Positions 29,715 to 38,492 of a stretch of DNA of 64,000 nt are shown piece by piece. The stretch spans positions 14,227 through 78,226 of the forward strand of contig DATDMG010000234.1 of NCBI GenBank assembly GCA_036518955.1. The letters are read 5' to 3'. The notes beneath the pieces are model-generated. The model was not told the origin of the DNA. It did not search any database and saw only the letters and a list, made by a program, of their open reading frames with translations. This DNA comes from DATDMG01 sp036518955 (GTDB lineage Bacteria; Actinomycetota; Actinomycetes; Actinomycetales; Kineosporiaceae). The position numbers and the translations under genes were made by a program. Every line of letters begins with the position of its first letter. Positions within the stretch are counted from its first letter, which is position 1.

Positions 29715-30941
29715 TCACTTGATCAGGCTGAACACGTTGAAGATCGGCATGTACAAAGCGACGATCATGGCCCCCACGATCCCGCCCAGCCCGGCGATCA
29801 TCAACGGTTCGATCAGGCTGGTCAGGGCCTCGGTGGTGGCCTCGACCTCCTGGTCGTAGAAATCGGAGATCTTGGCGAGCATGGTGTCCATCGCCCCGGT
29901 GTCCTCACCGACGGCGAGCATCTGCACCACCATCGGTGGGAACACCTCGTGCTCGGCCAGCGGTTCGGCCAGCGTCTCGCCGCGGCGCACGCTCTCCTCG
30001 ACCGCCTTGGCGGCGTGCCGGATCACGATGTTCCCGCTGGTGTCGCCGACGATCTCGAGGCTCTGCAGGATCGGGACGCCGGACGCCAGCATCGTGCCGA
30101 GGTTGCGGGTGAACCGGCTGATCGCCACCTTGCGGAACAGTGGCCCGAAGACCGGCAGACGCAGCTTCAGCGGATCCATCACGCGCCGCACCTCCTCCCG
30201 GTGCCGCACCCTGCCCCAGCCGATCGCGCCGGCGATCCCGACCACGAGCAGGGCCGGGCCCGCCGTCCTGAGCGCGCCGGAGAGGAAGACCAGGACGCGG
30301 GTCGGGGCCGGCAGCGTGCCCCCGAGGCTGGCGAACATCTTCGCGAAGATCGGGACGATGAACAGCAGCATGCCCGTCACCGCGAGCAGAGCGATCACGA
30401 ACACCACGGTCGGATAGGTCATCGCCGACTTGATCTTTCCACGCAGCTTGACCTCGGCCTCCAGGTTCGCCGCCACCTGCAGCAGCACGGCGTCCAGGAA
30501 CCCACCCACCTCACCCGCCCGGGTCATGTTCACCATCAGCGGGGGGAAGATGCGCGGGTGACGCGCCAGCGCCGACGACAGCGACTCGCCGGCCTCGACC
30601 GCGGACCGGACCTGGCCCAGGGTGGCGGCGAGCACCTTGTTCTCGGTCTGCTCCGAGAGGATCGCCAGGGCGCGCAGCAGGGACAGCCCGCTGTTGATCA
30701 TCGTGGCGAACTGGCGGGACATCACGGCGAGGTCCTTGAGCTTCACCCCCGAACCGAAGGAGAAGGAGATCTCCCGGTTCATCCCGGTGCCGGACTCCTT
30801 GATCGAGACCGGGGCGAGGCCGCGGCGCACGAGCTGTTGCGCGACCGCCTCACGGGACGGCGCCTCGGTCTTGCCGGTGACGAGCTTGCCCTGCTTGTCC
30901 CGGACGGAGTACTCGAACGTCTTGGTCGCGGCGGCGGCCAT
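29715..30941 (-). CDS. pilC: Type IV pilus inner-membrane platform protein PilC
   Basis: GspF-fold platform that couples the ATPases to the growing pilus. The product is 408 aa: an N-terminal cytoplasmic domain (FEYSVRDKQGKLVTGKTEAPS) and two homologous T2SSF domains (DLAVMSRQFATMINSGLSLLRAL... and RFTRNLGTMLASGVPILQSLEIV...), with membrane helices at TYPTVVFVIALLAVTGMLLFIVPIF and SLIEPLMIAGLGGIVGAMIVALYMPIF. ATG at 30941 is used; GTG at 30950 overlaps the pilT stop as GTGA and is equally plausible. Confidence 0.94.
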   Translation of the reverse strand: MAAAATKTFEYSVRDKQGKLVTGKTEAPSREAVAQQLVRRGLAPVSIKESGTGMNREISFSFGSGVKLKDLAVMSRQFATMINSGLSLLRALAILSEQTENKVLAATLGQVRSAVEAGESLSSALARHPRIFPPLMVNMTRAGEVGGFLDAVLLQVAANLEAEVKLRGKIKSAMTYPTVVFVIALLAVTGMLLFIVPIFAKMFASLGGTLPAPTRVLVFLSGALRTAGPALLVVGIAGAIGWGRVRHREEVRRVMDPLKLRLPVFGPLFRKVAISRFTRNLGTMLASGVPILQSLEIVGDTSGNIVIRHAAKAVEESVRRGETLAEPLAEHEVFPPMVVQMLAVGEDTGAMDTMLAKISDFYDQEVEATTEALTSLIEPLMIAGLGGIVGAMIVALYMPIFNVFSLIK

Positions 30942-30946
30942 CCCCG

Positions 30947-32248
30947 TCACCCCCGCCCGATCAGGCGCATCAGGTCGTCCCGGTGGTGACACTTCTCGAG
31001 CGCGACCTCCACAGTGATCACCCGGCGGCGGACCAGATCGGCCAGGCTCTGGTCCAGCGTGTGCATCCCGAACTGGGCTCCCGCCTGCAGCGCCGAGTAG
31101 ACCTGGTGGGTCTTGCCCTCCCGGATCAGGTTGCGCAGTGCCGGCGTCGCCACCAGCACCTCGGTCGCCGCCACCCGGCCCCGCCCGGACGCCGTCCGGC
31201 AGAGCGTCTGGCACACCACCCCTTGCAGCGCGCCCGCCAACTGGGTACGCACCTGCTGTTGCTGGTGCGGGGGGAACACGTCGATGACGCGGTCGATGGT
31301 CTGGGCGGCGTCCTGGGTGTGCAGGGTGGCGAGCACCAGGTGACCGGTCTCGGCCGCGGTCAGCGCGACCGAGATGGTCTCCAGGTCCCGCATCTCACCG
31401 ACCAGCAGGATGTCCGGGTCCTGCCGCAGGGCATGCCGCAGGGCGTTCGCGAAGGAGTGCGTGTCCTCCCCCACTTCCCGCTGGTTGACCAGGCACGCCT
31501 TGTGGTCGTGCAGGAACTCGATCGGGTCCTCGACGGTCATGATGTGGTCGTTGCGGGTGCGGTTGGCCAGGTCGACGACCGCGGCGAGCGTCGTCGACTT
31601 CCCGGATCCGGTGGGGCCCGTGACCAGCACCAGCCCTCGCGGCAGCCCGGCGAACGAGCCGACGACCGGCGGCATGCCGAGTTGCTCCAAGGTCTTGATC
31701 TCGTACGGGATCCGCCGCAGCGCCGCCCCGATCGCCTCGCGCTGCCGGTACAGGTTCACCCGGAACCGGGCCTGGTCGGGCAACGAGTACGCCAGGTCCA
31801 GCTCGAGATCGGTCTCGAAGCGCTCGCGCTGCTTCTGGGTGAGGGTGGCGTACAGCGTGCGCTGGATGCCGTCCGGCGTCAGCACGTCGAAGCCGTCCAG
31901 CGCGCCGAGGCGACCGTCGACCCGGACCAGGGGCGGCGCGCCCGCGGCCAGGTGCAGGTCCGAGGCGCCGACGTCGAGCATGCCGCGGAGCATGTCGTCG
32001 AGCCGCGCCTGGGCCGGCGCGGGTGCCGGCGGCCGGGTGACCGCCGGGCGGGGAACCGGCATCCCCAGCGCCCCGGACGCACCGGTCCGCCCCGCGACCG
32101 CGGGGACCGAGCCGGGCGGGCAGGCCGGCTCGTCGCCACCGGTCGGGTTCATCCACTGGCCCACGGCCTGGGTCGGAGGCTGGCTCAGCGGCTGCTGCTG
32201 GGCCACCCGAACCGCCCGCCGACCGCTCTGCTCGCCGGTGCCGTCCAC
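30947..32248 (-). CDS. pilT: Type IV pilus twitching-motility ATPase PilT
   Basis: Hexameric ATPase that retracts pili. The product is 433 aa. After a Pro/Gln-rich extension of about 90 residues comes the PilT core: LDDMLRGMLDVGASDLHLAAGAPPLVRVDG, Walker A GPTGSGKST, MTVEDPIEFLHDHK (Asp box), Walker B DPDILLVGEMRD, His box LVLATLHTQDAAQTIDRVID and the terminal FGMHTLDQSLADLV. It lacks the four-cysteine zinc motif of PilB. The GTG start at 32248 is chosen for AGGAG six bases upstream. It heads the pil cluster downstream of aroE. Confidence 0.92.
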   Translation of the reverse strand: MDGTGEQSGRRAVRVAQQQPLSQPPTQAVGQWMNPTGGDEPACPPGSVPAVAGRTGASGALGMPVPRPAVTRPPAPAPAQARLDDMLRGMLDVGASDLHLAAGAPPLVRVDGRLGALDGFDVLTPDGIQRTLYATLTQKQRERFETDLELDLAYSLPDQARFRVNLYRQREAIGAALRRIPYEIKTLEQLGMPPVVGSFAGLPRGLVLVTGPTGSGKSTTLAAVVDLANRTRNDHIMTVEDPIEFLHDHKACLVNQREVGEDTHSFANALRHALRQDPDILLVGEMRDLETISVALTAAETGHLVLATLHTQDAAQTIDRVIDVFPPHQQQQVRTQLAGALQGVVCQTLCRTASGRGRVAATEVLVATPALRNLIREGKTHQVYSALQAGAQFGMHTLDQSLADLVRRRVITVEVALEKCHHRDDLMRLIGRG

Positions 32249-32295
32249 GTCTCTCCTCACCGTCGCCGCCCGGGACCCGGGACGCGTCGCTGCAG

Positions 32296-32324
32296 GCATC
32301 GACCGCAACGGCAGGACCCTTGAG
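32296..32324 (-). promoter_or_regulatory. FliA/WhiG-like promoter motif upstream of pilT
   Basis: The minus strand reads CTCA(AG) at 32324-32321, 17 bases, then GTCGATGC at 32303-32296. It differs from the pilA copy by one base in the -10-like element. It is placed about 47 bases before the pilT start, after the aroE-proximal hairpin. Confidence 0.5.
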
Positions 32325-32327
32325 TCA

Positions 32328-32347
32328 CCCCCACCCGTGGGCGGGGG
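32328..32347 (-). terminator. Hairpin between aroE and pilT, possible terminator
   Basis: The minus strand reads CCCCCGCCC-AC-GGGTGGGGG, a GC stem seven bases after the aroE stop, with no T-run. It separates the aro/mlt unit from the pil promoter. Confidence 0.4.
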
Positions 32348-32354
32348 ATGGGCG

Positions 32355-33281
32355 TCAGGCGGGATGCACGGGTGCCGGTCCCTGGTGGCGGGCGAGCAGG
32401 GCACGCTCGCCCGCCGCACGCATCGCCTCGACCGGCGGGCGCATTCCGGTCATCAGGTGCACCTGGCTGTTGGCCTGGTGGGCCAGCATCACGAAACCGC
32501 CGACCACCGGCGCCCCGGCCGCGGACCAGGCGTGCGCCAGGACCGTCGGCCACGGGTCGTAGACGACGTCCAGGAGCACCGGCCGCCGGGAGCCGGCGGC
32601 CGCCGCCACGCCGTCCGGGACCAGGGAGTCAGCCACCCCCACAGGCAGCGTGCTCACCACCAGGTCGACCTGCTCGACGCTGGTGACCATCGCGGACGCC
32701 GTGAACGGCGCCAGCCGGAGCTCCAGGCCGAGCCGGACGGCGGCGGCCTGCAGGTCCGTGGCGCGCGACGGCGACCGCGCGTGCACGACGGGGTCGGGAC
32801 ACCCCAGTTCCTGCAGCGCGGCGATCGCCGAAGCCGCGGTCGCCCCGGCACCCAGGACGGCGGCCCGGCGCCGGGGGACCTCCTGACCCGGAGCCTGCGC
32901 CCCGTGCACCCCGAGCTCGCCGAAGGCCTGGACCATGCCGTGCACGTCGGTGTTGAACCCCTCCAGGCCGTCAGGGGCGACCAGCACGGTGTTGACGGCG
33001 CCGACAGCCCGGGCGAGGGCGCTCTCCCGGACCAGCAGTGGCCGGACGGCGCGCTTCAAGGGCATCGTCAGGGACCAACCGGACCAGCCGGGACCGCAGC
33101 CGCTCAGGAACGCCGCCAGCCCGGCCTCGTCGACGTCCACCGCCTCGTACCGCCAGTCCGGCAGGCCGAGCGCCGCGTAGGCCGCCCGGTGCAGCACCGG
33201 GGACAGGGAGTGGGCGATCGGGTGGCCGAGCACCGCGGCGCGGCGCCCGGCCCGCGGGTACTGCGGGACCTCGACGTTCAC
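32355..33281 (-). CDS. aroE: Shikimate dehydrogenase
   Basis: NADPH-dependent reduction of dehydroshikimate. The product is 308 aa. The N-terminal substrate domain has VLGHPIAHSLSPVLHRAAY and the catalytic Lys in SLTMPLKRAVRPLL, then AVGAVNTVL and GFNTDVHGM. The C-terminal Rossmann loop AVLGAGATAASAI follows. GTG at 33281 is two bases after the mltG stop. The other aro genes lie beyond the pil cluster. Confidence 0.95.
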   Translation of the reverse strand: MNVEVPQYPRAGRRAAVLGHPIAHSLSPVLHRAAYAALGLPDWRYEAVDVDEAGLAAFLSGCGPGWSGWSLTMPLKRAVRPLLVRESALARAVGAVNTVLVAPDGLEGFNTDVHGMVQAFGELGVHGAQAPGQEVPRRRAAVLGAGATAASAIAALQELGCPDPVVHARSPSRATDLQAAAVRLGLELRLAPFTASAMVTSVEQVDLVVSTLPVGVADSLVPDGVAAAAGSRRPVLLDVVYDPWPTVLAHAWSAAGAPVVGGFVMLAHQANSQVHLMTGMRPPVEAMRAAGERALLARHQGPAPVHPA

Positions 33282-33285
33282 GATG

Positions 33286-34425
33286 TCACCGCCCGGGGTG
33301 CGCCTTCGCCCACGCGTCGTACTTCTTCTTGATCACTGCGAACTCCGCCGGCGTGGTGGCGTACTCCGTGTAGCCCGTCTCCGGGTTGGTCGCGACGAAG
33401 TACAGCCAGGGCCCGGGCATGGGGTTCAGCACAGCCTGGATCGCCGTCGTCCCGGGGTTGTCGATCGGCCCGATCGGCAATCCGGGCACGACGTAGGTGT
33501 TGTACGGCGAGTTGACCTGGGTGTCCTTGATCGTGGTGGCCACGGTGAAGTTCTTCGTGGCGTAGTGGACCGTGGTGTCGAGCTGCAGCCTCATCCCCCT
33601 GGCGAGCCGGTTGTCGAACACCCGGGCTATCTTCGGGAAGTCCGGGGCCAACTTCGCCTCGGCCTGCACCAGGCTCGCCTTGGTCAGAACCGTCTGGCGC
33701 TGCGCCGGAGCCACGCCGAGGGAGTCCAGTTCGTCGACGGTGCGCTTGACCATCTGGCCGAGCAGGTCCTGTGCCGTGGTGGTCGGCTGGACGTCGTAGG
33801 TCGCCGGGAAGAGCCACCCCTCGGGGTCGTTCCTGGCCTCCGCCGGGAGCCCGACCGCCGCCGGCGACCTCAGCGCGGCCTGTAGGTCGGCCAGCGGGAT
33901 CTTCGTCTGGCCGGCGATCAGGGCCGGGACCTGGGCAGCGCGGAGCCCTTCCTTGACGGTCACCCGGGTGACCAACCGGTTGGCGTCGTTGAGCAGGGCC
34001 GTCACCGCGTCCGCGGAGCGCATCTGCAGCTTCAGCGCGTAGGTGCCGGGCTGGATCCGGCTGCTCGCCGGGTTCGCCCCGTAGGCCGCGACGAAGCCTT
34101 TCACCGTCAGGACGACACCGTTGCCCTGCAGCACTTGGCCGATCATGGTACCGGTCGCACCGTCAGGGATCGTGACCTCTCTCCGGCCCGTGCCGGGGCC
34201 CGGGTAGTCCCTCGGAGCGCTCAGGCTGTCGACCAGGGGCCGCAGGAACCCGACCCACGCCACCCCGGCGGCCCCGCCCACGACCAGCAGGGCCACCAGG
34301 ATCATCGCCCAGGTGCGGCGGCGACGCTTCTTGCGGCGCCGCTCGGTCGTCCTGCGAGACCGGCGTTGCGGTTCGTGCGGAGGCATCCCGGCGACCATGT
34401 CCGCCAGAGACAGCTCGTTCCCCAC
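33286..34425 (-). CDS. mltG: Endolytic murein transglycosylase MltG (YceG-like)
   Basis: Cleaves nascent glycan strands at the membrane. The product is 379 aa: a basic cytoplasmic N-terminus (RRSRRTTERRRKKRRRR), one membrane helix (AMILVALLVVGGAAGVAWVGF), a LysM-like domain, then the YceG domain with DPEGWLFPATYDV, KASLVQAEAK, KIARVFDNRLARGMRLQLDTTVHYA and the final PGPWLYFVATNPETGYTEYA. The usual ASIVEKEA segment is ASLVQAEA here, as I recall for actinobacterial members. It lies between ruvX and aroE. Confidence 0.93.
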   Translation of the reverse strand: MGNELSLADMVAGMPPHEPQRRSRRTTERRRKKRRRRTWAMILVALLVVGGAAGVAWVGFLRPLVDSLSAPRDYPGPGTGRREVTIPDGATGTMIGQVLQGNGVVLTVKGFVAAYGANPASSRIQPGTYALKLQMRSADAVTALLNDANRLVTRVTVKEGLRAAQVPALIAGQTKIPLADLQAALRSPAAVGLPAEARNDPEGWLFPATYDVQPTTTAQDLLGQMVKRTVDELDSLGVAPAQRQTVLTKASLVQAEAKLAPDFPKIARVFDNRLARGMRLQLDTTVHYATKNFTVATTIKDTQVNSPYNTYVVPGLPIGPIDNPGTTAIQAVLNPMPGPWLYFVATNPETGYTEYATTPAEFAVIKKKYDAWAKAHPGR

Positions 34426-34446
34426 GGGCAGGCCTCCGGCTCCAGC

Positions 34447-34938
34447 TCAGCGAGGCAACGGTCCGTCCGGCGCCTCGTCCGGCTCGACGAGCGAGCCGGG
34501 TGCCCGCCCGGACGCCCGCTCGGCGTCCAAGGCGGACTGCAGGATCACCACCGCCGCCACCTGATCGACGACGGGCCGGTGCCTGCGGCCCTTCACCCCA
34601 GCCTCTCGCAGCGAACGCTGCGCGGCAACGGTGCTGAGCCGCTCGTCGACGACCCGCACCGGAACCGGACGCACCCGGCGCGCGATGTCGACAGCGTACT
34701 TGCATGCTGCCACGGCTGCAGCGCCCACCTGGCCCGACAGGCCCCGTGGCAGTCCGACCACCACCTCGATGGCGTCGAATTCCACCACCAGAGCCTCAAT
34801 TCTGTCCAGGTCCGTCCCACGTCTCGGATCCCTCAGGACGGTCTCGACAGGTGTGGCGAGGAAGCCGGAGGGATCGCTCCGGGCCACCCCGACACGGACG
34901 GTGCCGACGTCGACACCGATCCGCACTCCCCGCCGCAT
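34447..34938 (-). CDS. ruvX: Holliday junction resolvase-like RuvX / YqgF
   Basis: RNase H-fold nuclease family implicated in pre-16S rRNA 5' maturation in some bacteria. The product is 163 aa. RIGVDVGTVRVGVARSDPSGFLATPVETV, VVVGLPRGLSGQVG, RVVDERLSTVAAQRSLREAG and PVVDQVAAVVILQSALDAE are family signatures with the acidic residues in place. ATG at 34938 lies 34 bases after alaS; the frame is open upstream but without homology. Confidence 0.92.
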   Translation of the reverse strand: MRRGVRIGVDVGTVRVGVARSDPSGFLATPVETVLRDPRRGTDLDRIEALVVEFDAIEVVVGLPRGLSGQVGAAAVAACKYAVDIARRVRPVPVRVVDERLSTVAAQRSLREAGVKGRRHRPVVDQVAAVVILQSALDAERASGRAPGSLVEPDEAPDGPLPR

Positions 34939-34972
34939 GACGGGCCCGCCGTCGTCGGCCACCGACGCGGTG

Positions 34973-37651
34973 TCAGCGCCCGGCGGTGACGCGCTCGCCG
35001 ACCACGAACTCGACCCGGCCGAGGGCGTCGGCGAGCTTGTCGACGTCCGACCCGCCACCCTGTGCGACGTCAGGCTTGCCGCCGCCACCACCGCCGAGGA
35101 CGGTGGCCGCCTGCCCGGCCAGATCACCTGCGGCGACGCCCCAACGACGACCCTCGTCGTTGACCGCGACGACGACGACCGGCCGGCCCTTGGCAACACC
35201 ACCGACGGCGACGACCGCGGGACGATCGGCCCCCAGCCGCCCACGCACGTCGAGGGCGAGCGCCCGCAGGTCGTCGGCGCCCGCCTCCCCCGCGTCATGG
35301 GTCACCACGGCGACACCGAAGACGTCCTTCGGCGCTTGGGCAAGGGTGCCCGCCACCGCCAGCACCTGGCCGGCGCGGAACTTCTCGATCTCCTTCTGCG
35401 CGTCGCGCAGTTGCGTGACCAGGGCCGCCACCCGGTCCGGGAGCTCCTCCGGGCGTACCTTGAGCGCATCGGTGAGCTGGGAGACGAGTACGTGCTCGCG
35501 CGACGAGAAGGCGTAGGCGTCCGCGCCGACGAGCGCCTCCACCCGACGGACCCCGGACCCGATGGACCCCTCCCCGAGCAGCTTCACCAGGCCGAGTTGG
35601 CCGGAGCGGCGGGCGTGGGTGCCGCCACACAGCTCGCGGGCCCAGTCACCGACCGAGATCACCCGGACCCGGTCACCGTACTTCTCCCCGAACAACGCCA
35701 TCGCCCCGGCCGCCCGGGCCTGCTCCTGCGTCATGATCTCGGCATGGACCTCGAGGTCCTCGGCGAGCAGCAGGTTGACCCGGGACTCGATGTCGCGCAG
35801 CGCTGACGGCGGGATCGCCGACGCCGCGTTGAAGTCGAACCGGAACCGGCCGGGCGCGTTCTCCGAGCCGGCCTGGGTCGCGGTCTCGCCGAGCGCCTCC
35901 CGGATGGCCTTGTGCACCATGTGCGTGGCGGTGTGCGACCGGCTGATCGCCTTCCGCCGCTCGATGTCGACCAGGGCCTGCGCGCCCGCGCCGGCCCGGA
36001 CCTCGCCGGAGACCACCCGCGCCCGGTGGACGATCAGCCCGCTGATCGGCGACTGGACGTCGTCCACCTCGATCACCGCGCCGTCGAGCACGATGCTGCC
36101 GGCATCGGCGAGCTGGCCGCCGCCTTCCGCGTAGAACGGGGTGCGGTCCAGCACGACCTCGACCGCCTCGCCCGCGGCCACCGCCTCGACCGGCTCGCCG
36201 CCGACCAGCAGCCCGGCGACGGTGCCCTCGCTGACCACCTCGTCGTACCCGGTGAACTCGACCGGTCGGCCGAGCCCGTCCGCGACCGTCCGGTACCCCG
36301 CGGTCCCCGCGTGCCCGGTCTTCTTCGCCGCGGCGTCGGCCTTCGCCCGGCCGCGCTGCTCGGCCATCAGCCGGCGGAACTCACCCTCGTCGACGGCCAG
36401 GCCTTGCTCGGCCGCCATCTCCAGGGTCAGGTCGATCGGAAAGCCGTAGGTGTCGTGCAGCTGGAACGCCTGCGCCCCCGCCAGCACCCTGCTGCCCGCC
36501 GTCTTCGCCTCGCGCACCGCGACGTCCAGAATGGTCGTCCCGGCGGCAAGGGTGCGCCGGAACGCCTCCTCCTCCGCCGCCACGATCTGGCCGATCCGGC
36601 CGAAGCCGTGCTCCAGTTCCGGGTACGACGCCCTCATCCGGTCCTTGGACACCGTGACGAGGTCGAGCAGGACCGGGTCCTCGACGCCGAGCAGTCGCAC
36701 CGACCGGACGACGCGGCGCAGGATCCGGCGCAGCACGTACCCCCGGGCCTCGTTGGACGGCGTCACGCCGTCGCCGATCAGCATCAGCCCGGAGCGGACG
36801 TGGTCGGCGACGACCCGCATCCGGACGTCGTCGTCGCGGTCGGCGCCGTAGCGCTTGCCGGACAGCTCCTCGACCCGGCGGATGACGGGGAACACCTCGT
36901 CGATCTCGTACATGTTGTTGACACCCTGCAACAGGTACGCGACGCGCTCCAGGCCCATGCCGGTGTCGATGTTCTTGCTCGGCAGGTCGCCGCGGACGTC
37001 GAAGTCCTCCTTGCCCCGGACGGCGGACAGCTCCGACTGCATGAAGACCAGGTTCCAGATCTCCAGGAACCGGTCCTCGTCGACGACCGGGCCGCCGTCC
37101 CTGCCGTGTTCCGGACCGCGGTCGACATAGATCTCGCTGCACGGCCCGCCGGGACCGGGCACACCCATGTGCCAGTAGTTGTCCTTCAACCCCCGGCGCT
37201 GGATCCGCTCCTCCGGCAGGCCGGCGACCCTGCGCCAGAGGTCGAACGCCTCCTGGTCGTCCCGGTAGACCGTCACCCAGATCCGGTTCGGGTCGAACCC
37301 GAGGAACCCGTCCGACGGTGACCCGGTGACCAGCTCCCAGGCGAGCGCGATCGCGCCCTCCTTGAAGTAGTCCCCGAAGCTGAAGTTGCCGTTCATCTGG
37401 AAGAACGTGCCGTGCCGGGTGGTCTTGCCGACCTCCTCGATGTCGAGGGTGCGCACGCACTTCTGCACGCTCGTCGCCCGCCGGAACGGTGGCGACTCCT
37501 GGCCGAGGAAGTACGGCTTGAAGGGCACCATGCCGGCGTTGACGAACAGCAGCGTGGGGTCGTCGTACAGCAACGGCGCGCTGGGGACGACGGTGTGCCC
37601 GCGGCTCTCGAAGAACGTGAGCCAACGGCGACGGATCTCGGCCGTCTCCAT
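34973..37651 (-). CDS. alaS: Alanine-tRNA ligase
   Basis: Charges tRNA-Ala. The product is 892 aa, full length: class II catalytic domain ([33 protein letters not shown]), tRNA-recognition domain, editing domain with [12 protein letters not shown] and [13 protein letters not shown] metal ligands, and a C-terminal DHHA1/oligomerisation part ([16 protein letters not shown]). ATG at 37651. It is upstream of ruvX in the usual actinobacterial order. Confidence 0.98.
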   Translation of the reverse strand: METAEIRRRWLTFFESRGHTVVPSAPLLYDDPTLLFVNAGMVPFKPYFLGQESPPFRRATSVQKCVRTLDIEEVGKTTRHGTFFQMNGNFSFGDYFKEGAIALAWELVTGSPSDGFLGFDPNRIWVTVYRDDQEAFDLWRRVAGLPEERIQRRGLKDNYWHMGVPGPGGPCSEIYVDRGPEHGRDGGPVVDEDRFLEIWNLVFMQSELSAVRGKEDFDVRGDLPSKNIDTGMGLERVAYLLQGVNNMYEIDEVFPVIRRVEELSGKRYGADRDDDVRMRVVADHVRSGLMLIGDGVTPSNEARGYVLRRILRRVVRSVRLLGVEDPVLLDLVTVSKDRMRASYPELEHGFGRIGQIVAAEEEAFRRTLAAGTTILDVAVREAKTAGSRVLAGAQAFQLHDTYGFPIDLTLEMAAEQGLAVDEGEFRRLMAEQRGRAKADAAAKKTGHAGTAGYRTVADGLGRPVEFTGYDEVVSEGTVAGLLVGGEPVEAVAAGEAVEVVLDRTPFYAEGGGQLADAGSIVLDGAVIEVDDVQSPISGLIVHRARVVSGEVRAGAGAQALVDIERRKAISRSHTATHMVHKAIREALGETATQAGSENAPGRFRFDFNAASAIPPSALRDIESRVNLLLAEDLEVHAEIMTQEQARAAGAMALFGEKYGDRVRVISVGDWARELCGGTHARRSGQLGLVKLLGEGSIGSGVRRVEALVGADAYAFSSREHVLVSQLTDALKVRPEELPDRVAALVTQLRDAQKEIEKFRAGQVLAVAGTLAQAPKDVFGVAVVTHDAGEAGADDLRALALDVRGRLGADRPAVVAVGGVAKGRPVVVVAVNDEGRRWGVAAGDLAGQAATVLGGGGGGKPDVAQGGGSDVDKLADALGRVEFVVGERVTAGR

Positions 37652-37756
37652 GCGTGATGTCCTTCCCTCTCGCAGCGACCCGGCAGGGTCCGGTCCGGAC
37701 CTGGAGCCCGGGACGTCGACGTCACGGGCCGCCGAAGCAGTGTCACGAGCAGTGTC

Positions 37757-38035
37757 TCAGGCCGGGGGCCGCGGACCCGTCGGCTTTTCGAGCAGCTCGC
37801 GCGCCGTGTCGGGATCGAGCTCCCCGGCGTCGACGCCGAGGGCCAGGCGCAGCTCCTGCTCGCGCTCCGCCATGCCCTCCCGGACGGCGTCCGCCACGTC
37901 GCGCAGGGCGTCCGCCAGGGAGGACAGCGAGCGGCCGACCCCCTCCGGGGTGTAGGCCTCCGCGATCTTGTTGATCTTCCGGACGATCAGCACGCCCGCT
38001 GTGGCGCCGAGCGCCACCCAGAACACCCGCCGCAC
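37757..38035 (-). CDS. Small hypothetical protein, DUF6167-like
   Basis: 92 aa, unknown function. It has one N-terminal membrane segment (VFWVALGATAGVLIVRKI), then an amphipathic helical region (VGRSLSSLADALRDVADAVREGMAEREQEL) and a polar tail. It regularly accompanies the DUF948 protein and alaS in actinobacteria, as here. GTG start at 38035, one base after the previous stop. Confidence 0.75.
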   Translation of the reverse strand: MRRVFWVALGATAGVLIVRKINKIAEAYTPEGVGRSLSSLADALRDVADAVREGMAEREQELRLALGVDAGELDPDTARELLEKPTGPRPPA

Positions 38036-38036
38036 G

Positions 38037-38432
38037 TCAGCCCCTCCTGCCCGAGCGCCGACCCGACGCCTTCCGCCCGCTCGTCGCCTTCCGCCCGCTC
38101 ATCGCCTGCCGCACCCCGTAGCTGAACGCGGCCACCTTCACCACCGGCGAGCCGAGGGTCGCGGCGAACAGGGTGGTCAGCGCCGAGACGTTCGTCGAGA
38201 CCTGGGCGACGTTCGTCGTGATCGAGTCCACCTTCACCAGTTGCGCGTTCGTCGTCGACACGGTCGTGGTCACCTCGGTGAGCAGCGGGACGGTGCCCTC
38301 GGAGATGTCCCGGACGGTGTTGCGCGTCTCGTCGAAGACCCGGCCGAGCTTGATCAACGGCACGCCGATGAACCCCACGAGCACGCAGAACGCGACGGCG
38401 AAGATGAGCCCGACAACGTCCCCTGCCGACAT
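38037..38432 (-). CDS. DUF948 family membrane protein
   Basis: 131 aa, function unknown. The N-terminal membrane helix (VVGLIFAVAFCVLVGFIGVPLIKLG) precedes a Thr/Ser/Val helical repeat region (EVTTTVSTTNAQLVKVDSITTNVAQVSTNVSALTTLF) typical of DUF948. The basic tail SGRKATSGRKASGRRSGRRG comes from an imperfect 18-base DNA duplication. It is a probable cell-envelope-associated coiled protein. Confidence 0.82.
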   Translation of the reverse strand: MSAGDVVGLIFAVAFCVLVGFIGVPLIKLGRVFDETRNTVRDISEGTVPLLTEVTTTVSTTNAQLVKVDSITTNVAQVSTNVSALTTLFAATLGSPVVKVAAFSYGVRQAMSGRKATSGRKASGRRSGRRG

Positions 38433-38492
38433 GCGCCCGATACCTCCCCTGACGTGCCGACGCGGCCGTCCGGCACTTGACGAGATGTGACC

